Source: an uncultured Cellvibrionales bacterium (lineage in GTDB: Bacteria > Pseudomonadota > Gammaproteobacteria > Pseudomonadales > Porticoccaceae). Taken from it: a stretch of 64,000 nucleotides of DNA. The stretch covers positions 20,418 to 84,417 of the forward strand of contig CAJWFB010000002.1 of NCBI GenBank assembly GCA_913031645.1, in the 5' to 3' direction. The notes beneath the pieces are model-generated. The model saw only the letters and a list, made by a program, of their open reading frames with translations, did not search any database and was not told the origin of the DNA. This document shows positions 9,015-19,975 of this stretch, one piece after another (the stretch's first letter is position 1; the number at the start of each line of letters is the position of its first letter). A program made the position numbers and the translations under genes.

Positions 9015-9849
9015 ATTCACGTAGTTGGGCAAGCACATAAACATCTATCTTTCTGGCTTGATTGATGAGTGTTTCCGGGTTGGCAAAAGCCCCAGCAGTG
9101 GCGTGAATTTTTTTTGTGCCTGGCGGGCTAAACAGCAGAGTGCCACCATGGATGCCAACGACGACTCCTGTTTTTGCGTCGATTAAAGGTCCTCCAGAAG
9201 CCCCCCGGCCCGCATCGCAGTCATGCAGGAGTAATTGGGCACTAACAAATTGCCGCGATAAAAATGGCCGGCAATCACTACTCATACTGATATTATTCTC
9301 ACTTTCGTTAAAGCCCAATAGCTGCAACTGGTGACTGTTCTGTCCAGTCAAATTTAACTTCATCCCTGAGTGTCGGAGTTTTTTCTTTAATGCGATGAAG
9401 ACAATATCTTGACTAGCTAGCCGCATCTTATTGTTGATTGTCGGCTTAAAATCATGCGCAGAGACTCGCGCGAAGGCTACTCCACTGAGGCGTTTTCCCT
9501 GCGGGTGATAGGCACACTTTTCGTAGCGCTCATGAGTATCGGGGTGGTATAAAATATGGGCGGCAGTAAGAACAATTGACTGCTGTTGGTTGGAGTTACT
9601 ATCGCGGGTAGCGATATGCACTGCAGTCCCGCGCAGACCACCGTCGCAGATAATAGTACCTACAGAACGTTGGAATTTATTGGGCGCTAGGAGGCGCTGA
9701 TCTTCAATACCATTTGCCGGATTTCCATCACCAAAAATAGCGGCAGAACTATGCGTGTTAATTAGCAGGCTAAAGAAAAGCGCACAGATATAGATTTTTT
9801 TATTGGTACCCGATGAGAACAAAAAATGGCCAAAACTGCGGTGATTCAT
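8986..9849 (-). CDS. Exported trypsin-like serine protease
   Basis: The protein has an N-terminal hydrophobic export segment (about residues 19-38) and a chymotrypsin-fold domain. The triad is intact: His98 in VLTAAHIL, Asp148 in SQDIVFIAL and Ser218 in GRGASGGPL. Paired cysteines suggest periplasmic or extracellular disulfides. I prefer the ATG at 9849; an in-frame GTG at 9870 would overlap the rsmE stop codon. It follows rsmE by 7 bases and may be co-transcribed, though no functional link is evident. It lacks PDZ domains, so it is not DegP/HtrA. The substrate is unknown. Confidence 0.8.
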   Translation of the reverse strand: MNHRSFGHFLFSSGTNKKIYICALFFSLLINTHSSAAIFGDGNPANGIEDQRLLAPNKFQRSVGTIICDGGLRGTAVHIATRDSNSNQQQSIVLTAAHILYHPDTHERYEKCAYHPQGKRLSGVAFARVSAHDFKPTINNKMRLASQDIVFIALKKKLRHSGMKLNLTGQNSHQLQLLGFNESENNISMSSDCRPFLSRQFVSAQLLLHDCDAGRGASGGPLIDAKTGVVVGIHGGTLLFSPPGTKKIHATAGAFANPETLINQARKIDVYVLAQLREFTAYPAKDF

Positions 9850-9856
9850 AAACGTT

Positions 9857-10588
9857 CTACCCCATATCACCCCATAAAGATTGCAAAATACTTATTGCTG
9901 CTAATGGCGCTGTCTCTGTGCGTAAAACCCGTGGGCCTAATTTAATGGCATGATAGGTATGGCTTTCCGCTAGCGCTATTTCTTCGTCGGACAGACCGCC
10001 CTCGGGACCAACTAAAAGGGTAACTATGCCATCAATATTTTGCAGTTCAGTAAGCCTTGTCTCGGTGCGATGATGTAATACGATCTTGAGGCCTCTCTGG
10101 TCATTTGCTAGATGTTGTGGCAGCGGGCTAGCGGGATTGATTATTGGAATAATATTTCGCTGACATTGCTCACAGGCACTTATCGCGACTTGTTGCCAGT
10201 GAGTCAATCTTTTCTTTAATCGAGAACCCATTAGCTTGACTTCTGTGCGCTCTGTGAAAATAGGGGTGATGGCGTGGACGCCCAGTTCAGTGGCTTTTTG
10301 TATGACCCAATCCATACGCTCGCCGCGAGAAATACCGATGGCGAGGTGTATTTTCAAAGGTGATTCGCGGTCATTAGATAGTGATTGGACAATGGACGCG
10401 GTGGCTTGGTTTTTACCGAGACTGACGACTTCTGCGACGTACTCTAGCCCATCGCCATTAAATAAGTTAATCCTTTGGCCCGGGATCATACGGAGAACAG
10501 AGCTAAGATAGCGAGCAGCATCTTTGTCCAGGTTGACAAGACTATCTGCGTTGAGTATCTGTCGCGTGTAGAGTCGTGGAATACGCAT
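9857..10588 (-). CDS. rsmE: 16S rRNA (uracil-1498-N3)-methyltransferase
   Basis: RsmE is a SPOUT-family methyltransferase that modifies U1498 of 16S rRNA using SAM. The knotted C-terminal SAM site is seen in LLVGPEGGLSDEE and LGPRVLRTETAPLAA, and the N-terminal PUA-like part begins with MRIPRLYT. The length of 243 residues is typical. Its neighbours use or remake SAM (ahcY, metK), which may be coincidence. Confidence 0.94.
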   Translation of the reverse strand: MRIPRLYTRQILNADSLVNLDKDAARYLSSVLRMIPGQRINLFNGDGLEYVAEVVSLGKNQATASIVQSLSNDRESPLKIHLAIGISRGERMDWVIQKATELGVHAITPIFTERTEVKLMGSRLKKRLTHWQQVAISACEQCQRNIIPIINPASPLPQHLANDQRGLKIVLHHRTETRLTELQNIDGIVTLLVGPEGGLSDEEIALAESHTYHAIKLGPRVLRTETAPLAAISILQSLWGDMG

Positions 10589-10652
10589 GCTAGTTAACCC
10601 CTAATTTAGGCCATAAGATTACGACAAAAAGGAGGATAAATCTGCTGTTTCA

Positions 10653-10692
10653 CAAAAAAACCTCTAGCCCGAACAACCAAGCTAGAGGTTTT
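10653..10692 (-). terminator. Intrinsic terminator after ahcY
   Basis: On the minus strand a 12-bp stem (AAAACCTCTAGC at 10657-10668 with GCTAGAGGTTTT at 10681-10692) is followed by a run of Ts, written as the A run at 10654-10660. It ends the sahR-metK-ahcY operon. Confidence 0.85.
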
Positions 10693-10709
10693 AACGTGAT
10701 CAACAATTC

Positions 10710-12086
10710 TTAGTACTTGTAGCTGTCGCCTTTGAAGGGGCCGTTAATCGGCACTCCGATATAATCTGCTTGCTCTTGAGTCAGATTGGTAATCACGCCG
10801 CCAAAACCGGCCACCATATGACGAGCAACCTCCTCGTCAAGATGCTTGGGCAGGACCTCAACACGAAGCATTTCCGCCTGAGTCGCGGAGTCCTGAGAGG
10901 CGAATTTCTTTGAATAGAGATCGATTTGCGCCAATACCTGATTGGCGAAAGAACCGTCCATAATCCGACTAGGATGGCCAGTTGCATTACCCAAATTAAC
11001 GAGACGTCCCTCAGCAAGCAGAAGCAGGTGATCATTTGATGCTTTGTCGCGGTAAACTTTATGAACTTGGGGTTTGATTTCGTCCCACTGCCAGTTATCA
11101 CGCATAAATGCGGTATCGATTTCATTGTCAAAATGGCCAATATTACAGACAACACAACCACTTTTCAGCGCAGCCAAAACATCAGAACCACAAACGTTAT
11201 AGTTACCAGTAGTAGTCACAAACATATCGGTATTGGCCAATAGATGTGAGTCCACACCGTTTGATATGTCACCATCTATATGCGTAGAAACTATTTCAAA
11301 GCCATCCAAGCAGGCTTGCATCGCGCAGATGGGATCGACTTCGGTTATCTTAACAACCATCCCTTCCTGACGGAGAGACTGTGCAGAACCCTTACCGACA
11401 TCGCCATAACCAACAACAACCGCCTTTTTACCCGCTAGAAGGTGGTCAGTCGCTCGCTTAATGGCATCGTTGAGACTGTGTCTGCAGCCATACTTATTAT
11501 CGCATTTGGACTTTGTCACAGAATCATTAACGTTGATGGCTGGGACTTTGAGTTCACCCGCAGCAAGCATTTCATACAGGCGATGAACACCTGTCGTAGT
11601 CTCTTCGGTCACCCCATGAACAGCCTCAAGTACCTGTGGAAATTTGTTGTGAAGTAGAGACGTTAGATCTCCTCCGTCATCCAGAATCATGTTGGCGTTC
11701 CAGGGTACGCCATCCTTTAATACTTGCTGTTCTAGGCACCATTCATACTCGTCTTCTGTTTCACCTTTCCATGCGAAAACGGGCGTTCCGCTAGCAGCGA
11801 CAGCGGCGGCCGCATGATCTTGAGTGGAGAAGATATTACAAGACGTCCATCGTACCTCAGCACCTAAATCGATTAGTGTTTCAATAAGAACCGCAGTCTG
11901 AATGGTCATATGAATACAGCCCAAAATACGCGCGTCGGCCAACGGTTGCTCAGCACGATACTTTTCACGGAGTGCCATCAAGGCAGGCATTTCCGATTCC
12001 GCGATGGAGATTTCTTTCTTACCCCAGTCTGCCAATGAAATATCGGCAACCTTATAATCTTCGAAGTTTTGACCTATTGCAGTCAT
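10710..12086 (-). CDS. ahcY: S-adenosylhomocysteine hydrolase
   Basis: AhcY splits S-adenosylhomocysteine into adenosine and homocysteine, removing the product inhibitor of methyltransferases. The NAD-binding motif [15 protein letters not shown], the substrate region [13 protein letters not shown] and the C-terminal SYKY are all present. The ATG at 12086 is preceded by AAGGA at good spacing, so I use it rather than an upstream in-frame start at 12116, giving 458 residues. metK lies 47 bases upstream on the same strand. That gap is too short for a SAH riboswitch. Confidence 0.97.
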   Translation of the reverse strand: MTAIGQNFEDYKVADISLADWGKKEISIAESEMPALMALREKYRAEQPLADARILGCIHMTIQTAVLIETLIDLGAEVRWTSCNIFSTQDHAAAAVAASGTPVFAWKGETEDEYEWCLEQQVLKDGVPWNANMILDDGGDLTSLLHNKFPQVLEAVHGVTEETTTGVHRLYEMLAAGELKVPAINVNDSVTKSKCDNKYGCRHSLNDAIKRATDHLLAGKKAVVVGYGDVGKGSAQSLRQEGMVVKITEVDPICAMQACLDGFEIVSTHIDGDISNGVDSHLLANTDMFVTTTGNYNVCGSDVLAALKSGCVVCNIGHFDNEIDTAFMRDNWQWDEIKPQVHKVYRDKASNDHLLLLAEGRLVNLGNATGHPSRIMDGSFANQVLAQIDLYSKKFASQDSATQAEMLRVEVLPKHLDEEVARHMVAGFGGVITNLTQEQADYIGVPINGPFKGDSYKY

Positions 12087-12133
12087 TATAAAATTCCTTA
12101 TAGATTTAAATGTCAATTAGTGAATGTTCGTTT

Positions 12134-13288
12134 TTAAAGCGCGTTTTTGAGTAGCGCTACTTTGTCTGTTTTTTCCCATGTAAAGTTCTCTTCCTCTCTA
12201 CCAAAATGCCCGTAGGCAGCTGTCGGTTGATAGATGGGACGGCGCAAATCCAACATTTCAATTAGACCTCTTGGACGAAGATCAAAATGCTCGCGAACGA
12301 GATTGGCTATCTCTTCATCACTGAGCTTTCCTGTACCGTAGGTATCAATACTGATTGATGTAGGCTCAGACACCCCAATAGCGTATGAAACTTGTATTTC
12401 GCAGCGATCAGCCAGCCCAGCAGCGACAATATTTTTCGCCACATAGCGCCCTGCATAAGCGGCTGACCGGTCTACCTTAGTAGGGTCCTTGCCAGAAAAC
12501 GCGCCACCACCGTGGTGTGCCATTCCGCCATAGGTATCAACGATAATTTTACGTCCCGTGAGACCGCAGTCTCCTACAGGACCACCAATGATAAACTGAC
12601 CGGTAGGGTTGATATGGTATTGAGTTCCTGCGTGAAGCCACTCTGCGGGTAAAATTGGCGCAATAATTTCGGCGCGTACCGCCTCTTGAAGATCGGCCAA
12701 AGAGATATCTGGAGAATGCTGAGTTGATAGCACAACAGCATCTATAGCAACTGGCTTACCTTGGTCATAACGCAAGGTTACCTGGCTTTTCGCATCTGGG
12801 CGTAACCAAGGGAGCATGCCATTTTTACGCACTTCCGCTTGCCGTTTAACTAACAAATGCGAATAGTAAATGGGTGCTGGCATTAGAACAGCAGTTTCGT
12901 TAGTCGCATAACCGAACATTAGTCCTTGGTCTCCAGCACCAATGTCTTTATTCTCAGCGGCATCCACACCTTGAGCGATATCATTAGACTGCTTACCAAT
13001 AGCATTCAGAACAGCACAGGTATTGCCATCAAAGCCAACCTCAGAATTGTCATAGCCAATACCCGTAATGACATTACGGACAACTTCTTCCAGGTCCACA
13101 TAGGTGTTGGTGCGAACTTCACCGGCAATAATAGTCATGCCAGTTTTCACCATTGTTTCAACGGCGACTCTAGAGTTGGGATCATCCTTAATAATCGAAT
13201 CAAGAACAGCGTCCGAGATCTGATCGGCCATTTTGTCGGGATGTCCCTCAGACACTGATTCTGAGGTAAATAAATTGTATGTAGACAT
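12134..13288 (-). CDS. metK: S-adenosylmethionine synthetase
   Basis: MetK makes SAM from methionine and ATP. The 384-residue protein has the N-terminal motif [17 protein letters not shown], the loop [12 protein letters not shown], the P-loop-like [19 protein letters not shown] and the C-terminal region seen in all bacterial MetK. An AAAGGAA ribosome site precedes the ATG. It lies 14 bases after the sahR stop codon and upstream of ahcY, so the three genes form one methyl-cycle operon. Confidence 0.98.
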   Translation of the reverse strand: MSTYNLFTSESVSEGHPDKMADQISDAVLDSIIKDDPNSRVAVETMVKTGMTIIAGEVRTNTYVDLEEVVRNVITGIGYDNSEVGFDGNTCAVLNAIGKQSNDIAQGVDAAENKDIGAGDQGLMFGYATNETAVLMPAPIYYSHLLVKRQAEVRKNGMLPWLRPDAKSQVTLRYDQGKPVAIDAVVLSTQHSPDISLADLQEAVRAEIIAPILPAEWLHAGTQYHINPTGQFIIGGPVGDCGLTGRKIIVDTYGGMAHHGGGAFSGKDPTKVDRSAAYAGRYVAKNIVAAGLADRCEIQVSYAIGVSEPTSISIDTYGTGKLSDEEIANLVREHFDLRPRGLIEMLDLRRPIYQPTAAYGHFGREEENFTWEKTDKVALLKNAL

Positions 13289-13302
13289 AAAAATTCCTTT
13301 TA

Positions 13303-14298
13303 TTAACTAAATTTTAAACTGAATTGTCGTAATTGAATTCGGAACCCATTACGCTGAGTCAGATAGAGACTATCCCCTTCGGTTAGGCCGGCAGAACGGG
13401 CCCACCGAGTTATTGCCTCGGGTTCAAAACCTAGCCACATATCGCCACACGATGTTTTGGTCCATTCCTGATCATGAACGCATAGATCGGTTATGATCAA
13501 AATTCCGTTTTCCTTAAGCAACCTAGCGCAGTCAGCAATAATATCTGCGGGCACTGGGTTGTGGTGGAGCACCATATTTAAGGATACAAAATCGAAAGTC
13601 TTTTTCTGTATAGCTGTCGCCTGCGTATCACCGAGAAAAAAAGTGACGTTTTCTAGGTTCTGTGCCACTGCTCTGGTCTTACATTGATCGAGCATTACCA
13701 GTGAATTATCAACCGCAGTAACCTGTTTAAACTGAGACGAAAGCGCACTTAAAAAATGGCCATAACCTGGGCCAATCTCTAAAGCAGAGTCGCAGCCTGC
13801 GATATGCTTTGGTAAAAACTCTTCCAAACTTTCTCCGTAGTCAGACCAACCAGCAATCAAATCTTGGTTTTGCTCAAAGCGGTGAGCATTTTGGTCAAAA
13901 AAAGCAACAGATGCTGCTGAGCGATCTGTATTAATTGCTGTTAGGCGATTGCTGTAGATTAGATCTAAGGCAGCCAAATCAATAGTTTGAAAGAGACTCC
14001 GTTGTAGTTTTTGCAAATCAGAGTCTGGGTTTGCCTCGTTGCGACAATAAAAAATTGACGTACCTTCTCTGCGCGTTGCAACCAAAGAGGCACCGGCAAG
14101 AATTTTCAGGTGGTGGCTCATCGCAGGCTGGCGAATGTCAAAAACAGCACATAGCTCTAAGACACCATAGGCATTTTGCTGCAATACTTTTAAAATTTGC
14201 ATGCGCAGGGGGTCACCCGCGGCCTTGCATAAAGCAGCGACGGTATCGGTATCCGTGGGAGAGGGATACTCATAGTTAAAAGCGCGTGAACTCGTCAT
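13303..14298 (-). CDS. sahR: ArsR-family regulator fused to a methyltransferase-like domain (SahR-like)
   Basis: Residues about 15-90 form an ArsR winged helix ([14 protein letters not shown] is the recognition helix). Residues about 130-331 form a class I methyltransferase fold with SAM motif I as LEIGPGYG (173-180) and an LHHNP motif. This is the plan of SahR, a repressor whose methyltransferase-like domain senses SAH and which controls ahcY, metK and methionine genes in Proteobacteria. It is the first gene of the metK-ahcY operon, in agreement with autoregulation. A 24-bp palindrome lies just upstream. An active methyltransferase role cannot be excluded. Confidence 0.85.
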   Translation of the reverse strand: MTSSRAFNYEYPSPTDTDTVAALCKAAGDPLRMQILKVLQQNAYGVLELCAVFDIRQPAMSHHLKILAGASLVATRREGTSIFYCRNEANPDSDLQKLQRSLFQTIDLAALDLIYSNRLTAINTDRSAASVAFFDQNAHRFEQNQDLIAGWSDYGESLEEFLPKHIAGCDSALEIGPGYGHFLSALSSQFKQVTAVDNSLVMLDQCKTRAVAQNLENVTFFLGDTQATAIQKKTFDFVSLNMVLHHNPVPADIIADCARLLKENGILIITDLCVHDQEWTKTSCGDMWLGFEPEAITRWARSAGLTEGDSLYLTQRNGFRIQLRQFSLKFS

Positions 14299-14323
14299 GC
14301 GCGCATCGTAACATGAGGCCTAT

Positions 14324-14347
14324 ATATATCAAAATATTTTTATATAT
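14324..14347. promoter_or_regulatory. Candidate SahR operator: 24-bp palindrome upstream of sahR
   Basis: The site reads ATATAT-C-AAAATATTTT-T-ATATAT: eleven of twelve base pairs of the palindrome are symmetric, the only mismatch being C/T. It lies 26 bases upstream of the sahR start codon, where a repressor would block the leftward promoter. It is 50 bases from the tkt -35 box on the other side. A role as SahR operator is inferred from position and symmetry; low-complexity AT sequence also gives palindromes by chance. Confidence 0.5.
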
Positions 14348-14397
14348 TAATATTTAAGAATATGCCCTAAAACAATAACCACAATAACGAATTTCGG

Positions 14398-14426
14398 TTT
14401 ACTGATATCCCTGTGTCGGAGATAAT
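14398..14426 (+). promoter_or_regulatory. Sigma-70 type promoter for tkt
   Basis: TTTACT (14398-14403) and GATAAT (14421-14426) are separated by 17 bases and lie 37 bases before the tkt ribosome site. The -10 box matches five of six consensus bases and the -35 box four. Confidence 0.6.
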
Positions 14427-14463
14427 GGTAACCCCAATCTTTTCCTTTCAGGAGTAATATTCC

Positions 14464-16458
14464 ATGGCCTCACGTAGAGACCTTGCTAATGCCATTCGCG
14501 CTCTCAGTATGGATGCCGTACAACAAGCTAACAGTGGTCATCCAGGAGCCCCCATGGGCATGGCAGATATCGCTGAAGTCCTCTGGAATGACTATTTAAA
14601 GCATAACCCTGCTGATCCTGAATGGGCCAATCGAGATCGATTTGTACTGTCAAACGGCCACGGCTCTATGCTCTTATACTCTTTACTGCATCTCTCTGGT
14701 TACGCGCTGCCTATCGAAGAGCTAAAGAATTTTCGGCAATTGCATTCCAAGACCCCGGGGCATCCAGAGTATGACTATGCGCCTGGTGTTGAGACGACAA
14801 CAGGACCACTTGGCCAAGGGCTAAGTAACGCCGTCGGTATGGCGTTAGCAGAAAAGGTCTTGGCAGCACAATTCAATCGTCCAGGTCACGATGTTGTCGA
14901 TCACCAAACATACACTTTTTTGGGCGATGGTTGCTTAATGGAAGGTATCTCCCACGAAGTCTCTTCTTTGGCTGGAACCTTAAAACTAGGTAAGTTAACC
15001 GCATTTTACGACGACAACGGTATCTCTATTGATGGTGAAGTTGAAGGTTGGTTTAGCGACGACACGCCGGCTCGTTTCGAAGCATACGGCTGGCAAGTGA
15101 TTGCTAATGTGGATGGCCATGATAGCAGTGCCATTAAGGCGGCTATAGAAACTGCAAAAGATGAGCCTGACAAGCCAACTTTGGTTTGCTGCAAAACGAT
15201 TATTGGTTTTGGCTCTCCGAATAAACAGGGGAAAGAAGATTGCCATGGTGCGCCCTTAGGTGCTGATGAAATTGTGTTGGCCCGTGAACAGTTGGGATGG
15301 AGTCATGCGCCCTTTGACATTCCGAGTGATCTCTATGAAGGCTGGAATGCTCGAGTGAATGGCGCCTCTGCGCAATCAGAGTGGAATAAGCAGATAGATG
15401 CTTATCGTGCTGAGTTCCCCGATTTAGCTGTTGAGTTTGAAAGACGCACCAGTGGCCAACTTCCACTCAACTTCAGTGATAAAGCCGATGCTTATATCGC
15501 GGAGTGCCAAGCAAAGATGGAAAAAATTGCTTCTCGCAAAGCGTCACAAAATTGTTTAAATGCTTTTGGGCCGCTACTACCCGAATTGCTGGGCGGTTCA
15601 GCCGATCTAGCGGGATCTAACCTCACGATCTGGTCTGGATCCAAAGATATCACCGCCGATAATGCGGATGGCAATTATATTTATTACGGTGTTCGTGAAT
15701 TTGGTATGAGCGCCATGATGAATGGCATCGCCTTACATGGTGGCTTTATCAATTATGGCGCGACCTTCCTGATGTTCATGGAATACGCGCGTAACGCGGT
15801 ACGCATGGCGGCCATAATGAAGCAGCAAAGTATCTTCGTATATACCCATGACTCCATTGGTCTTGGTGAAGATGGTCCGACGCATCAGCCAGTAGAGCAA
15901 CTCAGTGCACTGCGTTCCACACCTAACTTAAATACTTGGCGGCCCTGCGACACTGTCGAATCCGCGGTATGCTGGAAAAGTGCTATTGAAAATCAGGGTG
16001 GCCCAAGTGCTTTGGTCTTCAGCAGGCAAGGACTTGCACCTATGTCGCGCACGGTTGAGCAGGTAGCTGCAATTGCTCAGGGCGGCTATGTCCTGCAAGA
16101 CTGTATCGACCCACAGGCGATTATTATCGCCACGGGCTCTGAGGTTGAATTGGCGGTACATGCCGCAAATGCGCTTGCTGATCAAGGCATTCATACTCGC
16201 GTGGTATCTATGCCCTGCGCTGAAATTTTCTCGGCTCAGGATGCCGCGTATCGTGAATCAGTGCTTCCCTCGGAGATAAGAGCGAGAGTTGCAGTGGAGG
16301 CTTTGCATGCGGACTACTGGCATAAATTTGTTGGTCTAGATGGTCGTGTAGTGGGTATGCGTACTTTTGGCGAATCTGCTCCTGGTGGCGAATTAATGAA
16401 GGAATTCGGCTTTACTGTCGAGAATGTTGTAGGCAATGTCATCGAGGCGATTGGCTAG
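14464..16458 (+). CDS. tkt: Transketolase
   Basis: Transketolase moves two-carbon ketol units between sugar phosphates in the pentose phosphate pathway, using thiamine diphosphate. The cofactor motif starts GDGCLMEG and ends at DDNGISIDG. The pyrimidine domain carries [18 protein letters not shown], and the C-terminal domain is complete, for 664 residues. An AGGAG ribosome site precedes the ATG. The stop codon overlaps the first base of the epd GTG start, so tkt, epd, pgk and fba probably form one transcript, as around tktA in Pseudomonas. Confidence 0.98.
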   Translation: MASRRDLANAIRALSMDAVQQANSGHPGAPMGMADIAEVLWNDYLKHNPADPEWANRDRFVLSNGHGSMLLYSLLHLSGYALPIEELKNFRQLHSKTPGHPEYDYAPGVETTTGPLGQGLSNAVGMALAEKVLAAQFNRPGHDVVDHQTYTFLGDGCLMEGISHEVSSLAGTLKLGKLTAFYDDNGISIDGEVEGWFSDDTPARFEAYGWQVIANVDGHDSSAIKAAIETAKDEPDKPTLVCCKTIIGFGSPNKQGKEDCHGAPLGADEIVLAREQLGWSHAPFDIPSDLYEGWNARVNGASAQSEWNKQIDAYRAEFPDLAVEFERRTSGQLPLNFSDKADAYIAECQAKMEKIASRKASQNCLNAFGPLLPELLGGSADLAGSNLTIWSGSKDITADNADGNYIYYGVREFGMSAMMNGIALHGGFINYGATFLMFMEYARNAVRMAAIMKQQSIFVYTHDSIGLGEDGPTHQPVEQLSALRSTPNLNTWRPCDTVESAVCWKSAIENQGGPSALVFSRQGLAPMSRTVEQVAAIAQGGYVLQDCIDPQAIIIATGSEVELAVHAANALADQGIHTRVVSMPCAEIFSAQDAAYRESVLPSEIRARVAVEALHADYWHKFVGLDGRVVGMRTFGESAPGGELMKEFGFTVENVVGNVIEAIG

Positions 16459-17483
16459 TGCTTAGAATTGCCATTAATGGTTACGGACGCATAGGGCGCT
16501 CAGTTTTGCGCGCGCTTTATGAGTCGAATACTAGGCAGTGGGCACAGGTAGTGGCGATTAATGAGCCAGCAGATGCCAAGACAATTGCTCATCTAACGCG
16601 TTATGACTCTACCCATGGGCGGTTTCCTGGAGTTGTGACGTTAGCTGAAAATACGCTGCTGGTGAATGGTGATGCAATTAAACTTTGTCATCACCAGCAT
16701 CTTCAGGACTTACCTTGGAAAGAACATAACATTGATGTTGTATTGGAGTGCAGTGGCAGCTTCACTGATCGAGCTGGGGCAGAGCAGCACCTAAATGCAG
16801 GCGCCAAGCGAGTACTTTTCTCGCAGCCAGCTGAGTCCAGTGTAGATGCAACCATTGTTTATGGTGTTAATCATAAAACTCTCTGCGGAAATGAACGTAT
16901 TATCTCTGCAGCCTCTTGCTCGACAAATTGTGTTGTTCCAGTTATTAGCGTGCTTAATGAATACTTTGGCGTTGAGGGCGGGGTCATTACTACGATTCAC
17001 TCTGCAATGAATGACCAACCTGTGATCGATGCCTATCACCACACGGATCTGCGTAAAACACGAGCGGCAATGCAATCTATTATTCCCGTGGACACTGGAT
17101 TAGCTCTTGGTATTGATCGCCTGCTTCCAGCGCTTGCTGGAAGGTTTCAGGCACAAGCCATGCGCGTGCCCACGGTTAACGTTTCAGCTATCGACCTATC
17201 CATCATGCTGAGTAAGCCGGTCGATGTAAATGCTGTCAATTCGGCATTGGCTGAGGCGGCTGGTGGCGTTTTACACGACGTTCTAGGTTATACCGAAGAG
17301 CCATTGGCGTCCTGTGACTTTAACCATGATCCGCGCAGCGGTATTGTTGATGCTAGTCAGACAAGAGTCAGTCAACAAAAGCTCGTAAAAGTATTAATTT
17401 GGTTTGATAACGAATGGGGTTATGCCAACCGAATGCTGGATACTTTGGAACACTGGTCAACGGGGTTTTCCGCAGAAGACTAA
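16458..17483 (+). CDS. epd: Erythrose-4-phosphate / glyceraldehyde-3-phosphate dehydrogenase (Epd type)
   Basis: The fold is that of GAPDH, with NGYGRIGR at the N-terminus and catalytic Cys154 in AASCSTNC. Residues typical of Epd rather than GapA are present: [26 protein letters not shown] and [12 protein letters not shown]. Epd makes 4-phosphoerythronate for pyridoxal phosphate synthesis. The position between tkt and pgk matches epd of Pseudomonas and E. coli. It starts with GTG, overlapping the tkt stop by one base. Activity on glyceraldehyde 3-phosphate cannot be ruled out by sequence. Confidence 0.9.
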   Translation: MLRIAINGYGRIGRSVLRALYESNTRQWAQVVAINEPADAKTIAHLTRYDSTHGRFPGVVTLAENTLLVNGDAIKLCHHQHLQDLPWKEHNIDVVLECSGSFTDRAGAEQHLNAGAKRVLFSQPAESSVDATIVYGVNHKTLCGNERIISAASCSTNCVVPVISVLNEYFGVEGGVITTIHSAMNDQPVIDAYHHTDLRKTRAAMQSIIPVDTGLALGIDRLLPALAGRFQAQAMRVPTVNVSAIDLSIMLSKPVDVNAVNSALAEAAGGVLHDVLGYTEEPLASCDFNHDPRSGIVDASQTRVSQQKLVKVLIWFDNEWGYANRMLDTLEHWSTGFSAED

Positions 17484-17532
17484 ATTTACTTCTAAAGTTT
17501 ACTTGTACATAAGGGAATCGGGAAAAGGGAAT

Positions 17533-18702
17533 ATGGCTGTAACCTTGATGACAGATTTGGATCTAAGTGGTCGACGGGTACTGATCCGAGAAGACCTTAA
17601 TGTGCCAATTGTGGATGGCAAAATTGCCAGTTCGGTCAGATTGAAAGCAGCTTTACCTACTGTTCGCCATGCCTTGGAGCAAGGTGCGCAGGTGATTCTT
17701 ATGTCCCATTTAGGTAGACCTAGTGAAGGGGAGTTTAGCGAAAAATTCAGTTTGGTACCGGTAGCCGATTACCTAGGGAAGTTGCTGGGTGAGAAAGTAA
17801 TACTAATTAAAGATTGGAAGACTGAACTGGCCCACAATACTCATCCGTTGGTGATGCTCGAAAATGTTCGATTCAATGTCGGTGAAAAATCCAATGAGGA
17901 TGATTTAGCCAAGGCTTATGCAAACCTCTGTGATATTTTTGTTATGGATGCCTTTGGCACCGCCCATCGCGCTCAAGCGTCAACCCATGGCGTCGCTAAA
18001 TATGCACCTATTGCATGCGCGGGGCCCCTGTTGCACAAAGAGCTAAGTGCATTAGAGATTGCGCTTGCCGATCCAGCGGGACCCATTGTGGCTATTGTCG
18101 GCGGCTCGAAGGTATCAACTAAGCTTATGGTGCTAGAGAGTTTGGCCGATAAGGTGGATCAGTTGATTGTTGGTGGTGGTATCGCCAACACATTTTTGGC
18201 AGCGGCAGGTAAACCCGTGGGGAAATCTCTCTATGAGGCTGATTTAATTCCAGCAGCCAAAGCGTTAATGCTGAAAGCAAATATTCCATTGCCTACCGAC
18301 GTTGTGGTTGGAAAAGAGTTCTCTGCCTCCGCTGATGCTGTGGTGAAGTTAGTGGACGAGGTGGCTGAGGACGACATGATTTTTGATATTGGCCCTGAAT
18401 CAGCAAAGTCCTTAGCCGCAATGATAAAAACCATGGGGACTATTATTTGGAATGGCCCGGTTGGAGTTTTTGAGTTCTCGCAATTTGGTCGGGGCACTGA
18501 GGTTTTAGCAACTGCTATAGTGGAAAGTAATGCTTTCTCTATTGCTGGGGGTGGAGATACTTTGGCCGCGGTGGATAAATACGATATCGCGGATCAAGTC
18601 TCGTATATTTCAACTGGCGGCGGCGCATTTTTAGAGTATGTTGAAGGTAAACAGCTTCCCGCAGTTGCCATACTAGAACAAAGAGCGGAAAAACAGATTT
18701 AA
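17533..18702 (+). CDS. pgk: Phosphoglycerate kinase
   Basis: Pgk transfers phosphate from 1,3-bisphosphoglycerate to ADP in glycolysis. The signature [13 protein letters not shown], the substrate loop SHLGRP and the nucleotide region [10 protein letters not shown] through GGGDTLAA are present. The reading frame is open upstream into epd, but the ATG at 17533 begins the conserved protein (389 residues) and follows a GGAAAAGGG ribosome site, so the extension is not used. Confidence 0.97.
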   Translation: MAVTLMTDLDLSGRRVLIREDLNVPIVDGKIASSVRLKAALPTVRHALEQGAQVILMSHLGRPSEGEFSEKFSLVPVADYLGKLLGEKVILIKDWKTELAHNTHPLVMLENVRFNVGEKSNEDDLAKAYANLCDIFVMDAFGTAHRAQASTHGVAKYAPIACAGPLLHKELSALEIALADPAGPIVAIVGGSKVSTKLMVLESLADKVDQLIVGGGIANTFLAAAGKPVGKSLYEADLIPAAKALMLKANIPLPTDVVVGKEFSASADAVVKLVDEVAEDDMIFDIGPESAKSLAAMIKTMGTIIWNGPVGVFEFSQFGRGTEVLATAIVESNAFSIAGGGDTLAAVDKYDIADQVSYISTGGGAFLEYVEGKQLPAVAILEQRAEKQI

Positions 18703-18760
18703 AAGTCGAACATTTCGAGCTATAACTAAGACTGTATTAGAAACTAAAAGGATATTACTG

Positions 18761-19825
18761 ATGGCACTTATTTCACTTCGGCAAATGCTTGATCATGCGG
18801 CGGAATACAACTACGGCGTGCCCGCATTCAATGTTAATAATTTAGAACAAATGCGCGCTATTATGATGGCTGCAGATGAAACTGATAGCCCGGTCATTGT
18901 CCAAGCTTCAGCTGGAGCTAGAAAGTATGCAGGAGCGCCTTTTTTACGCCACTTAATTCAGGCAGCAGTTGAAGAGTGGCCACACATTCCTGTTTGTATG
19001 CATCAAGATCATGGCACTAGTCCAGCAGTTTGCCAGCGCTCCATTCAGCTAGGTTTTACCTCGGTGATGATGGACGGCTCTCTTGAAGAGGACGGTAAAA
19101 CACCGTCATGCTATGATTATAACGTTGATGTTACGCGACGTACCGTAGAGATGGCGCATGCGTGCGGAGTTTCGGTTGAAGGTGAACTTGGATGTTTAGG
19201 ATCACTAGAAACCGGTCAAGCAGGGGAAGAAGACGGGGTTGGTGCAGAAGGTATTCTTTCCCTTGAGCAGATGCTCACCGATCCTGAGGAGGCTGCAGAT
19301 TTTGTTGCAAAAACACAGGTAGATACCTTGGCGATCGCCTGTGGTACGTCTCACGGGGCCTACAAATTCAGCCGCCCACCGACCGGAGATATTCTCGCAA
19401 TTGATAGAATCAAAGCCATACATGAGCGCATCCCGGGTACTCATCTGGTAATGCATGGCTCGTCATCAGTTCCTCAGGAGTGGTTAGCGATTATCAATAA
19501 ATACGGTGGTGAGATTCCTGAGACCTATGGTGTGCCGGTCGAACAAATTTGTGAGGGGATTAAGCACGGAGTGCGCAAAGTTAATATTGATACTGATCTG
19601 CGGCTGGCATCAACTGGAGCAGTACGCAAGTTCTTAGCAGAAAACCCTAGTGCTTTTGATCCACGCGCTTTTCTGAAAGAGACGATTATTGCGATGAAAG
19701 ATATAGCTGCCGCTCGCTATGAATCATTTGGAACCGCCGGCAATGCGTCAAAGTTAAAAGTGCTGAATTTAGACGCAATGACTGAGCGTTACCAAAGTGG
19801 TGAGTTGGACCCCAAAGTTTGCTAG
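18761..19825 (+). CDS. fba: Fructose-bisphosphate aldolase, class II
   Basis: This zinc aldolase joins dihydroxyacetone phosphate and glyceraldehyde 3-phosphate. The 354-residue protein is the class II form of Pseudomonas and autotrophs, with the metal region [24 protein letters not shown], the phosphate-binding [11 protein letters not shown] and [10 protein letters not shown]. An AAAAGGA ribosome site precedes the ATG. It is the last gene of the tkt-epd-pgk-fba set. Confidence 0.97.
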   Translation: MALISLRQMLDHAAEYNYGVPAFNVNNLEQMRAIMMAADETDSPVIVQASAGARKYAGAPFLRHLIQAAVEEWPHIPVCMHQDHGTSPAVCQRSIQLGFTSVMMDGSLEEDGKTPSCYDYNVDVTRRTVEMAHACGVSVEGELGCLGSLETGQAGEEDGVGAEGILSLEQMLTDPEEAADFVAKTQVDTLAIACGTSHGAYKFSRPPTGDILAIDRIKAIHERIPGTHLVMHGSSSVPQEWLAIINKYGGEIPETYGVPVEQICEGIKHGVRKVNIDTDLRLASTGAVRKFLAENPSAFDPRAFLKETIIAMKDIAAARYESFGTAGNASKLKVLNLDAMTERYQSGELDPKVC

Positions 19826-19975
19826 TGTAGAGCTGCATAGTGGTGGAGAATTTAGCATTGAGGAAGAGCGTTTTGTATTACCGTCGCTCCCTGATTCAAA
19901 AGGCTATAGGGCTGTTATTGAGGCCTAGTAGCAGACAAAATTTATCGTCTACCTTGCTATATGCAGGAGAGTGCT

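Noticed and set aside
12087-12133. SAH or SAM riboswitch before ahcY
   Set aside because: The metK-ahcY gap is only 47 bases and holds just a ribosome site; the sahR-metK gap is 14 bases. Control by the SahR-like protein explains the operon better.
17404-17532. N-terminal extension of phosphoglycerate kinase by 43 residues
   Set aside because: The extension overlaps epd in another frame and is unlike Pgk. The ATG at 17533 has a ribosome site and fits the family.
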